From assembly GCF_000237925.1 (NCBI RefSeq), contig NC_031502.1, positions 29,463,266 to 29,527,265 of the forward strand: a stretch of 64,000 nucleotides of DNA, written 5' to 3'. This stretch comes from Schistosoma mansoni. Taxonomy: Eukaryota > Platyhelminthes > Trematoda > Strigeidida > Schistosomatidae. The notes under the pieces are model-generated. The model made no database searches. It saw only the letters and a program-made list of their open reading frames with translations, and was not told the origin of the DNA. The stretch's first letter is position 1. Each line of letters begins with the position of its first letter. The position numbers and the translations under genes are program-made. Of the stretch, positions 1 through 10,010 are shown piece by piece.

Positions 1-175
1 TTTCCCGACAATATGGAGCACCTGAGATAATAATCACCAACATACGGAATTCATATAAGGGACCGAAATGTAAAGTCCTGCACCAGGGACAGCTCACATA
101 CGTATTCCAAGTAAAGACTGGGATCAGAAAAAGCTGTCTACTCTCATCTTTTCTGTTTCTGCTGGTTGTTGACTA
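1..175 (+). mobile_element. RTE-like LINE reverse transcriptase fragment (SR3/Perere-3-like)
   Basis: The plus strand reads as part of a non-LTR reverse transcriptase. Recognisable pieces are RQYGAPEIIITNIRNSY, then HQGQLTYVFQVKTGIRKSC and LLSSFLFLLVVD. These match the stretch of RTE-type polymerases around the 'GVRQGC..SP' motif. The LINE at 41.4-42.6 kb has the same motif order ([17 protein letters not shown], then [18 protein letters not shown]). The piece starts outside the window and stops near 175, so only a small part of the domain is seen. It is a dead fragment. Confidence 0.6.
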
Positions 176-559
176 GTGTGGTCATTCACTTGATCTCATT
201 TGACCAAAACGAGGAGTCAACGAGATACACCCTTCTTTTATTTGGCTACCCGACGACATGTTCTCGTGGACTGGTGGGTGTAGGCATAGCACTGAGTGCC
301 AGGGAAGAACAATCATTCTTAGAATGGATGTTTTTAACGGGGAGTGCAATATGCCAGATGGACCAAGCAAGAAGAAAGGGAAACCAACCACTGAGAACCA
401 AGAGTAGTGAAACAAGTGGACAGAGCGCACTGAATATACCGGCAGCAGTTGTACCACACAGTGTGCCAGACGAAGTACTGGCATCTCTCTGATTACGAAG
501 GCAGAACAAGCACTATTATAATTGATCTCTGTTAACGGTCGTCTATGTTTTTTCGGCTG
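176..559. other. Unassigned stretch between two LINE pieces
   Basis: Open reading frames of about 100 codons exist on both strands (for example 166-492 plus), but none shows a motif I recognise. It may be the 5' region of the LINE-A copy that follows, or older repeat debris. Confidence 0.3.
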
Positions 560-1239
560 AATGGGTTCGTGATAAATCAGAAGTATAGGAACGCTCGTCG
601 ATTCTTTTTCGTCATTAACGCCCTACGCTCACACTGACTGCAACCCGGGTGAAGTGAAGGATGACTTTTACATAAAGCTTACTTGACTTGAAACACTAAG
701 CCCTCAGACATAGTACTCGTGGCAGCTGACTTTAATGTCAGGCATGTAGTTTCAACTAAACAGAAAGACATTTAAGTCGGTGTTTTTGGTATTCCGGCTC
801 AACGAACTTATAATGGAAAATATACGAACAGCTGTGGAAACAGCAGTGGAACCTATTAATGTTTTAAACTAAATGTTCATGCAAACACTAATGGATTTAT
901 ACTAATTCTGTGACCTTGATAGACACACGTAAACTCGTCCCATCAGGCTCCGAACACGATGAAGAACGAAAACAAATCAGATCCAGAATAACCAAAAATC
1001 TAAGGAACGGCCGTGAGCAGTAGTGGGCAACGAAGGCAAAAGAGATGGAAAAGGCAGCTGCTGAAGGTAACACCAGACAACTAAACATGGCCATTAAGAT
1101 TAGAAGATACTCGTAAGTTACTAGTATTTGACCATAGATGTCTTAGAAATATTGCTCACATCTGCTGAGATTACTGGGTAAGTAATGGTGCGGTTAGACT
1201 CACGGTATTAGGGAATGATGGTAAATCAGTTGATCAGGT
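560..1239 (+). mobile_element. LINE-A (RTE-like), left part, split by a Gypsy-type insertion
   Basis: This is an RTE-like LINE with no catalytic reverse transcriptase core. The endonuclease part (about 560-800) aligns with the minus-strand copy at 36,009-37,500, but several pieces are missing here. From about 925 to 1,239 it is almost base-for-base identical to that copy. In one frame the last 130 bp encode a typical RTE C-terminal stretch containing VFDHRCLRNIAH and VRLTVLGNDGKSV. The linker before it (GNTRQLNMA) joins directly to this C-terminal part, so the polymerase core has been lost by an internal deletion that both copies share. The element resumes at 5,877 after the insertion. Confidence 0.65.
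1236..1239. repeat. Target-site duplication AGGT, left
   Basis: AGGT abuts the minus-strand Gypsy-type element on its left and is repeated at 5,877-5,880 on its right. The uninterrupted LINE-A copy near 36,525 carries a single AGGT at this point. Four-bp duplications are usual for Ty3/Gypsy elements of the CsRn1 type. Confidence 0.85.
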
Positions 1240-1564
1240 TGAAGACACGACTAGTATTGTAGTTTGGCAACTAGCAACCAGTAACACCTAGATTCGAAGC
1301 GTCCCCAATTAGATAAAACCAGGAGTCAGATGCGAAGAGGTAGGAAAGATATATTTGATGCGTTATCAATATATCGAGAAGCGATTGATCTAATCTGACC
1401 AATGATCGTAGGAGATGTTTCCCACGCTGTGCTGTAACGTGATTTGGTGCGGATGCATGACCGAACGCCTTCAGCTAGACAAGTCCGCTTAAAAAAATGT
1501 GGTCAGCATCCAATGTGGACACGATTAAAAAGCTATTGATTTCGGGGAATTATTTACAGCTACA
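1240..1564 (-). repeat. LTR of Gypsy-type copy 1 (downstream, 3' LTR)
   Basis: The 325-bp terminal repeat reads TGTAGC...TCTTCA on the minus strand. It is followed towards the interior (1,565 to about 1,590) by a purine-rich tract, the expected polypurine tract. About 145 bp at the low-coordinate end are almost identical to the other LTR of this element, and the rest differs noticeably. Confidence 0.85.
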
Positions 1565-2004
1565 GATCACTCTCCCCTAGTTAGGTAGTGATGACCCTAA
1601 GATGTGACCAGCCAGAAGTTTAAACCCAACGAGTTTGTCGTTGGTAAACACTCTTCTGATAGCTTGCTATGTTTAGCAGCGTCTGGTCGTCTTTCCTTAC
1701 ACTGAGGGACCATGAAGCACAACATAGTAATAGGGAAATAAAGTACAATGAAAATTTCGGTTCCTTGTGAAACTTCGCCGTTCTTTTCCAGCAGTCCCGG
1801 AAAAGAAAAAAAATAGAACGCATGAGTGCATATCGAATTAGACTCGTACTTGCGTAAGGACACGAGGTGAGCGTAAAAGCGATTAGAAAATAAATTGGTT
1901 TTTCTTGGTTTTTTTTATAAAAAATATATACGCTCATAAGTAAAAAAAATTATTTTTTTTTGAAATATATATATGAAAAGGGAATTCGATGTAAAGTTTG
2001 TGTC
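1565..2004 (-). other. 3' untranslated part of Gypsy-type copy 1
   Basis: AT-rich sequence between the integrase region and the 3' LTR, ending in the polypurine tract. The matching segment of copy 2 (61,803-62,303) is clearly related but much more diverged than the upstream interiors are. Confidence 0.6.
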
Positions 2005-5000
2005 CTACGTGCAATAGTCGTTTACATGTTCTGGACATCTTACTCTTCTTCCAGAACACGTTGTCTTAAGTTTATTTTCCGACGTTGGCGAAGTATCAAG
2101 GTGCGTGTTGGCTTTCGTGTGGGGTACTACAAGTGTAGGAGCCGTGTCGTTCGAATGTACTGAAGAAAATTGTCCATGTGAGTCTCGACGAACGAAGATA
2201 TGTGTACAATGTCGTAAGTCAGGTTGAATGAAAACTTCAGTTGATTGCGGTCGAGTGTGAATAGGTTTAACTGAACTAAATGCGTTTGTAAGCCTGCTCG
2301 TGTAAGAGTTTAGATCCATAATCATTGAGGAAGACGAAGGATCAACGAATTCTCCTGGAAGTCGGAGTGCCGCTCCATAAAGGAGTTGAGATGCAGTGTA
2401 TCCAATGTCAGCTTTCATTGCATTGCGGATACCTAGTAAGACGAGTGGCAGAGCGTCTGTCCACTGTGAAACGTTTGTAGCTGATAGAGAAGCTTTAAGT
2501 TGTCGATGAAAACGTTCTACCAACCCGTTTGCTTGTGGGTGAGAGGCGGTCGTTCGGAAGCGCGTGATTCCTAATAGTGTGGTCAGACAACGGAAAAGTC
2601 CAGATTCGAACTGGCGTACGCGGTCTGTAGTGATGGTTGAAGGGCAGCCGAAATTTGCTACCCATCGTTCAACGAAAGCGCTATCTACTGTCTCAACAGT
2701 AATGTCCTTAATAGGCACATCTTCTGGCCATCGAGTGAAACGGTCTACGCATGTTAAGACATATGAGTATCCGTTGGAATCGAGTAAGGGTCCCACCAAA
2801 TCTAGATGAACACGGTCGAAACGAGCATCAGGGGTTTTGAAAGAACCTAAGGGAGATTTGTTGTGTCTAATCACCCTAGATTTCTGACAGCTTACACAGG
2901 AGCGTGCCCAATCCCTCACGTCTTTATTCATACCAGGCCAGCAAGACCGTTCGGCTATAAGCCTGATTGTTGCACGAACACCCGGATGAGAAAGATTGTG
3001 CAACGTATTGAAGACGTTGCGTCGATGTTTTGGTACGATTGGACGATCCCTACTTGTAGACGTGTCACATAGTAAGGTTTCCTCACCTGTTCCCATCTGT
3101 CTAATACGTAGTTTTAGAGTTGTCGAGGATAACTCATGCTGAAGATCAATGTCTTCTTTTTGAAGCTGAGCAAGTTTAAGAAGGTCGATTCCTTGGAAGC
3201 TGTTAAAGGAACTAATAAGAGACAAAGCGTCTGAGACTACATTGTTTGCTCCAGAAATGTGTTGTATATCTGAAGTAAACTGCGAAACGTAGTCCAGTTG
3301 TCGAGACTCTCGGGGTGAGTACTTGTTTGAAGATGGACTCTAAGAAAAGGTAAGAGGTTTATGATCGGTAAAAAGCGTGAATTCTCTTCCTTCGATGGAA
3401 TGGTGGAAATGCCGTACAGCACAATACAAAGTTGGGAGTTCGCTACCGAACATGCTGTACCTCGATTCAGTGTCTAGCAACCGTTTAGAGAAAAATCCTA
3501 AGGGTTGCCAAGAGTGGTTGACCCATTGTTGTAAGACTCCTCCGATTGCTGAGTCGGATGCGTCTACGGCGATACTAATGGGCGCTTGAGTGTCTTGATG
3601 CGCAAGCAGGGTTGCCTTAGCGATATGTTCCTTAACCGTGGCGAATGCTTTTCGAGCGGTGTCGTCTAGACTAATTGATTTCGCATGTCCACGAAGTTGG
3701 TCAGTTCACAGTTTCATAAGAGATGCGCATTTCGGTATGAACCGTCTATAGAAACAAGGCCGTTGAAAGTTCGCAACTGCCTAATCGTGGTCGGTTCTGG
3801 GTTTCGGTTATAGGCTTTAACCAAGTCGATTTTCGAAAAGACAGTTGTAGCTTTCAAGGTAGCTGCCAAATCGTGAATGTGGGGCAACGGGTAACGACCG
3901 GAAATGGTTTAATCATTCAGACGCCGATAATCACCAGTTGGACGGCAATCGTTGCTGTCCTTTTCAGGGACCATGTGCAAGGGAGACGACCATGGGCTAT
4001 TTGACGGTCTAATGATTCCTAATTCTATCATGTGTTCGAATTCGCTTTTAGCTAACCTAAGTTTTTCTGGAGGCAGTCGTCGTGCTTTTGAGAATACAGG
4101 TGGTCCTGTAGTCGAGATATGATGTGTGACATTGCTGATTACACACGGCAATTTCGGTTGTAGTTGATATATCCCAGAGTATTTATCGAGTAGTGGTTGA
4201 CATAAGGGGTCTATGGTGTGCTTAATTGTGACTGGGGATAATCTACAACCAGAAAAAGGAGTTACACAAACAGATAACTTAGTGTTTCCGTCTATTAACC
4301 TTCGTGAGCGTGTGTCGATGAGTAGATTGTGGTATTGTAGCAGGTCTATACCAATGATTGGCATAGGAACATCTGCAACAACGAAAATCCAGTGTATGGG
4401 TTTGCGTAAACCCACGTAAAGGTAAACGTGCCTTTTACCATATATAGCGATCGGTTTTCCGTTTGCCGCCTGTAAACTTAAAACAGACTCGTGAAGTCTG
4501 TCGTTAGAGTTCACGGGAAGCACGCTAACTTCTGTGCCAGTGTCGACGAGGTAGAAAACTTTCGTTGTCACATCTGTGACGTATAACAGACGCCTAAGTG
4601 GCCGGCTACGGTTGCCGTTAACGCGTGCCGGCTGGGAAGTTTCCCGAGTTTTTATTTGTGTCAGTCGCCTTAGAGATCGGGTAATTGCAGTGCTTCCTTC
4701 AATTTCTAGAAGATTTGCCATACTTGTTATGATACCAGCACCAGTCGGGATCTCTCGACCACGAGAAACAGATCGCCTACGTGATACGCTTCTTTGCGCG
4801 GTCCTTGACCGACTACGGTCATTACGAAATCGCAGATATCGTGTTAGTGTATGACATAATTCGTTAATGTCATTTTGGGTCGTTTGAGGTTTTTCTTTAA
4901 CTGAAAAAACCTCGGCGCCAGTGGATTTGATAATTTCTGGAATTCGATCTGTAGATGCAGCAAGTTCGTCTACGGAGTTGTTTTGGAACGAGACGATAAC

Positions 5001-5530
5001 TGCCTGCACCTGTTTTGGGAGTTTGGATAAGAAACGTTGTTTGAATAGGCATTCGTCGAAGGTCAATGATATTGAGGAGTTGGTCTAACGTTTGTCGATC
5101 GGTTAGATCTCCACGTCTCAGAATCGATCGTTTTAGCGTTTCGTAAGGTTCCGACACATCACTAGTAAACATACTAGGTGTTACGTACCTGTTAAATTTG
5201 CCCGGCAGTGCCTTAACCACCGCGAGGAATTGTGAGCGTCAGTCCGTAATGCCGTGGCCGTTAAAGTCAACCTCTGCGTGGTAGAACCAGGATTCGATAT
5301 TGTCAGGCCAAAACGGGTTAACTGAATCGAGGGTAGGGGAACAGTTTTTAACTTAAATACCTTAGGTGTCTGTTACGTCATAGTATTATTAGAACGAAAA
5401 ATATATAATTAAAATATATCCGAAAATGTCGAAAAAAAGGTATTTCACAATATATAAAAATCAAATGAAGAAAAACAATGAATTGAAGCTCCAAAGAGGA
5501 ACAGACCCACAGTTATTGTGCTTGGTGTAC

Positions 5531-5551
5531 CAAATCACGTCGGTCTCACCA
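5531..5551 (-). promoter_or_regulatory. Primer-binding site, tRNA-Trp-like, copy 1
   Basis: On the minus strand the sequence next to the upstream LTR begins TGGTGAGACCGACGTGATTTG. It matches the complement of the 3' end of eukaryotic tRNA-Trp at 19 of 21 positions by eye. tRNA-Trp priming is characteristic of the CsRn1 branch of Ty3/Gypsy. Confidence 0.75.
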
Positions 5552-5552
5552 C

Positions 5553-5876
5553 TGAAGACACGACTAGTATTGTAGTTTGGCAACTAGCAACCAGTAACAC
5601 CTAGATTCGAAGCGTCCCCAATTAGATAAAACCAGAAGTCAGATGCGAAGAGGTAGGAAAGATATATTTGATGCGTTATCAATATATCGAGAAGTGTTTG
5701 CTCTAATCTGGCTAGTGAACGTAAGAGCTGTGTCCCACGCTGAGTCGTAACGTGATCTGGTGCGGATGCATGACCGAACACCTTCAGTTAAACAAGTCCA
5801 CTTAAGACAATGTGGTCAGCATCCAATGTCGAACACTTAATGAGCTATTGATTTGGGGGAATTATTTACAGCTACA
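5553..5876 (-). repeat. LTR of Gypsy-type copy 1 (upstream, 5' LTR)
   Basis: The 324-bp terminal repeat pairs with 1,240-1,564. Its inner part (5,553 to about 5,720) is almost identical to the partial upstream LTR of copy 2 at 57,937-58,106. Confidence 0.85.
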
Positions 5877-5880
5877 AGGT
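5877..5880. repeat. Target-site duplication AGGT, right
   Basis: Right-hand copy of the 4-bp duplication that flanks the Gypsy-type element; see 1,236-1,239. Confidence 0.85.
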
Positions 5881-6390
5881 TGTAAATCTTCATCGACTGA
5901 GATGATTGGGCCACGTGGTACGTATGTCTGAACACCGGTTACCACGACGCGCAATGCTAACTAGTGTTGGGGATGGCTGGAAGAGTGTTAGGGCGACCAA
6001 ACCAAAACGTAGCATTAGTCCTTGAAGTCACTAACTTCTGGTCTTAGCAATGTTGGTAGGTGCAGACTATTTGGTTGGGGTCCGTGTGACTATCGTAACC
6101 AATGGTTGGAGACTCTGAGTGACATGGCTCAGAATCGATCACAATGGCATAGGTGTATACACTCTTTGTCTTCCCTTAAACTGTGGGATTAAAATTGCTT
6201 TATACCTTTCTTTCTTCGAACTAATTCCTTCTTCCTGTACTATCTTTTTGTACACAATCTTTTATATATTACTACAATTGAAGTAATTGCTTATATGAAT
6301 TTTGTGTTCTTGTTGTGCTAATGAGGTGTGGCAACTTGGACCGATGCACATATGTGCTTGGTCCTACGTTGTAGCTAACTGACTGATCTT
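5877..6390 (+). mobile_element. LINE-A, right part with C-terminal coding and 3' tail
   Basis: Continuation of LINE-A after the insertion. The first frame encodes VVNLHRLRWLGHVVRMSEHR and then LPRRAMLTSVGDGW, the usual C-terminus of RTE-like polyproteins. The 3' UTR includes the conserved tail ending near 6,375, followed by short TGAC-type repeats. It differs at only a few positions in about 500 bp from the LINE-A copy at 36,009-36,530 (opposite strand). The same tail recurs at 12,083-12,220. Confidence 0.75.
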
Positions 6391-9245
6391 GTAGGGAGCA
6401 AGAACAAAGATTTGATCGAAATAACAAGTTCTTAGTTATTTTAATTATGGGTCAGAATTACAAAACCAGTTAAAGATACTTAGATAATTTGAATGATCGA
6501 AAGTTCGTTGATATCTAGGAAAGATCGAGAGCTCTTATGAAGGTGTTCAGAGAGTTTACGGCAACCGCTGTTCAGCTATTATAGCTGCTCTAATAGTACA
6601 GTTAGTGGCAAAAAGAGTATATATATCGATTAGGCTATTGAGAACGATTCGTACAGAAACAATAGTTTGGTTGGAGGCTAGATTATAACTAATACAATGT
6701 TAAGGTGCTTACCAATTATCTAGGAAAAATTATCTCCCTAGGAATTGAGATGCTTATGGATGAGTCTGCTATTGACGGTGGATACACCCGACTTATTGTC
6801 TCTAGTTTTTTTTAAATAACATTTCTACACCGTGCCCCACAATTTCCAAAGTAGGCACCTCCAGTCAGTGTTATAAGGCCAATGAAAATAATATGCCCTA
6901 TTTCGTCTGACAGCGAGTATGAATATTGGCCAATAATGGGTACCATATATACACGAATTATATGCACTTATCCAAAAGTACTTTATTATCATTGGGCTAC
7001 CTGCTCATGTAACGCCATAGCAGTCTCCTTTGAAACCCTTATCACACAGTTCTTTTAATAGAAAATGCAGGGATTGATTAGATCGGTCTAACGCCTATTT
7101 AAGCTGTGAAAGCACAAGATAATAAATGAAGTCACGGAATTACAGTTCATTAAGGTTGAGCTGTTTGTAATTTAGCAGACGTCAAAACGTTCAGCTTCAG
7201 TATCTGACTGAATATTTATACATCAAAAAGAACTAGAATTCTTATCAAACCAATCAGTGCCATGGCCGATTACAAAAATGACTTAAAATTAACCAAATAC
7301 CGTAACATGTGAACGAATTAATGAAAAAAACAATAGTCATTTCTTGTGAAAGGGAAAATTTATTATACAATTCTTTTGTACAAATTTACCAATGAAAAAG
7401 TGCTACGAGGAATGAATATTTTTTACATCAAACCCAACAGATTTAGTATTTTTCTTTGCCAAAACAAGTGAATTACATATCTGGAAAAAATCAGAAAACG
7501 TAAAACCAATTATAATTCAAACGTACTCCACCAAATAATTGCTTAGATGGTCGAAATCGAAGTAAATACCAATATTAAGATCATTGGTCATTTGTAAGAT
7601 TACCATCATGCGTTATGGACCGTGAAAGTGGCTTTGGAAGGAGGGGGGCATAACAACGGAAATTTTTCATCATTGGAGCAACTAGTTCTTAGGGGACCGA
7701 TTGTTGAAATATACTCATATTACTGAAACTATGTAAGCAAATAAGGGTCTTATATGAGGACAAGGGATACTTCTAGGTTTCTCGAAACTAAGCCGATGTT
7801 TTCTGAGGTTAACTTCAATACCTAGTAGGTGTGTGCATGTATGAAGAATACTGGATTTTTCTTGAAGATCAGTTGTCAAGAATGCAAAATTCATTGATTC
7901 TAAAATTGACTTTGCGAAACAACATAAACTTTCTCCAGGGATTTGAATTTACACACAAACATACCTGAAATTGCTCAGGAAACAAAAAACTGAAATTAAA
8001 TCGTGGCTCGAAATCGATTGAGTTAGTGTAGATGTATACATTCTTTAGCTTTTCTATCCACATTGTCATTTGTCCTCTTAGAAACTCAATTCTGTGTTCC
8101 TGCTATTGCTATTATCAACACGATTCTTCCGAGCTTAACTTGTTAGCCTTCTCTCTTTTACTGTTCAGATGTTATGTGTGCCAAATGGATCCGACGGAAA
8201 ATTGTGCCAGGCTTCACGTTGTTTATTATTGGAACAATTCGTTCTAACGATAATTGTAACTATGCAGCTAAATAACTCATGCTTTTATGGTCTGGAGAAG
8301 TCGTTATCAGTAAATTTTGCTTCTCATATGGTCAGTATAATCACTGATTATAACAAAAAATGTAACGAGAGTAAGCGCTAACATCGATATACGAAATAGT
8401 TTGAAATGTGTAGAAAGAATTTTAATAACTTTCAACTAAGGTGAACACTATTCACTAAGCTGATAGTAGATCATTCTGAGGGTACTGTCCAGTATGGTAC
8501 AAAAATGAGAAATTTTTACCACTGACAAACCGAATTCAATGTAACTACGTAAGATGTCGGCTGAATACAAGGCATTATGCAACCGCAATCACTTAAGTAT
8601 AGAGGCTTTATAAATGGAATATATATTTTCCAGGGATTCATTATTTGAATTACTACTTTAACAACTTTTGATCGGTCCAATCGGATTTTAAATATAAGTA
8701 GAACAATCTCGCTAGAGTAAAGTGTAATGAAGAGTGCTTATGTTTTAAAATCTGATGAAGAAAAGTGGATCTGTTTTTTCGTTATATTGCGGCCAGGGTC
8801 CAATTAAATAGTAAACATATTATTTCAAAAACAATAGATGCAGTCGTAGCTGAATTAATGCTATTTAATTTACTGCGATGAATGAGCTTTAGTATATAAC
8901 TAATAGGACTGGTATGAATGAACTACGACTAATGTACACTGACTAACTGAGGGATCGTCTCAAAGTAAGAAACTTATATGTTATGAAAGTAATTTATAAA
9001 GGACATCCTATATTTACTGAGTTTACCTTCGATACATTTTTTTTACTAGCTTGACAGGACTTTGGAAGCTCGTCGTAAAGTTTCATTCATATTGTCAGAT
9101 GACAAATAAAAATAGTTTCTAACCAGCAGCTTTCCTCCGTGCAGTAGTTTTCACAGCTTCTTAATCAAGTTCTATCAGCATATTCCTCAACAATATTATC
9201 ATTATCAACACAAAAAATTCTAATTTTACACGAAATACTGTTAGA
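6391..9245. other. AT-rich stretch without recognised features
   Basis: No ORF longer than about 70 codons and no familiar repeat was found. It lies downstream (minus sense) of the last exon I could place for gene 1. Further small exons of that gene could be here, but I found none with convincing splice sites and matching phase. Confidence 0.4.
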
Positions 9246-9790
9246 GACAATTTTATTTATTTATTCATTTGAATACATAAATATTGGTACAAGGGGGCAC
9301 CGAATACATGTGCGCCACATAAACCACTCGACTTGTATGAAGGCTGGGATACTGCCCGGATGCCCAGACCGAAGCAGGTGGTTTTCTTAGGGGACCACAC
9401 ACAGAGCCTTCGATCTAAAGGTCTGATCCACAAGGCAGTAGAGCAACGTCAGGAGATGAAGTCCCACGGTAGCCGGTGACCAACGATTGATCCATACGCC
9501 ATTTGTTCCCTTAGGATCCTGGAGCCCATGTGCACTATTGGTTTGGAATCAGGGTTTTCCAGCTAACTCTTCTAGATGGACCCTCCATGTCCATCAATTC
9601 GGTTAAAGCACTAAACATTCGCTTTTCGTCCTCTCAATTTCGTAAACAACACCCCCACCGCGAGAAGGCAGTGAGTAGGACATCTCTGGCAGTGGTTGTA
9701 TACGCGTGGTCGGGTGAGAGGGTTTCGAGAGGGAGAGCTGACTCTCCCCACTCTCGGTCGTGCCAGGGCATTCGAGAGTAGAGACAATCT
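9246..9790 (-). mobile_element. Non-autonomous repeat with LINE-B tail, copy 1
   Basis: On the minus strand this repeat of about 540 bp ends with the tail of LINE-B (a stretch containing GTGGCGCA and GGTGCCCCCTTGTACCAATA, then an A/T-rich end). Its body does not code for reverse transcriptase. It is related along its length to 51,000-51,527 on the plus strand, at very roughly 85-90 percent by eye. Sharing only the tail suggests a SINE-like passenger mobilised by the LINE-B machinery. Alternatively it is a strongly deleted LINE-B derivative. Confidence 0.55.
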
Positions 9791-9917
9791 GATAATAGTT
9801 CATTCACAGAACAAAAATGATTATCTTGTAAGCGCACATATTGATACAGATAAAAACCAAATACAATTCCGCAAGCGGGTAATTTAACAACACATTAAGT
9901 AAATTATGTGTACCTAC

Positions 9918-10010
9918 CTTGACCGAATACTATGTGTTTTGGATTATCACCGATATGACTCCTATCTTTGCTTTTGAACTTTTTTTTCTTATGAGACTCT
10001 GGAGTGTTCG
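9918..10010 (-). CDS. Gene 1 tail exon H (Lys-rich, 93 nt)
   Basis: Acceptor TTTATTTTAG at the right edge and donor GTAGGT at the left. The reading frame enters with two bases and leaves with one, continuing exactly from the exon at 10,802-10,882. It encodes NTPESHKKKKFKSKDRSH and then IGDNPKHIVFGQ. It is the last exon I can place, and the open phase at the donor means at least one more exon follows. Confidence 0.65.

Larger units (their letters stand above)
1240..5876 (-). mobile_element. Ty3/Gypsy-type LTR retrotransposon fossil, copy 1 (CsRn1/Boudicca-like)
   Basis: This is an LTR element of about 4.6 kb in minus orientation with both terminal repeats (5,553-5,876 and 1,240-1,564), TG...CA ends and a 4-bp target duplication. 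Its tRNA-Trp-like primer site is 5,531-5,551. Parts in element order are: a gag-like region about 5,330-4,900; an aspartic protease around 4,600-4,400 (DTGTEVSVLP); reverse-transcriptase and RNase H-related sequence about 4,100-3,240; and an integrase about 3,225-2,005, with a zinc-finger-like HNLSHPGVRATIRL and CVSCQK and a catalytic-core HLDLVGPL. It is broken, with several disruptions of gag-pol. The tRNA-Trp primer and 4-bp duplication suggest the CsRn1 clade, which includes schistosome Boudicca. LTR divergence by eye is about a tenth overall but uneven, so any age is uncertain. Confidence 0.85.

Noticed and set aside
2564-3072. Plus-strand ORFs of 69-81 codons inside the first Gypsy-type element, repeated on the minus strand in the second
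   Set aside because: They are antisense shadows of the integrase region and recur only because the two copies are alike.
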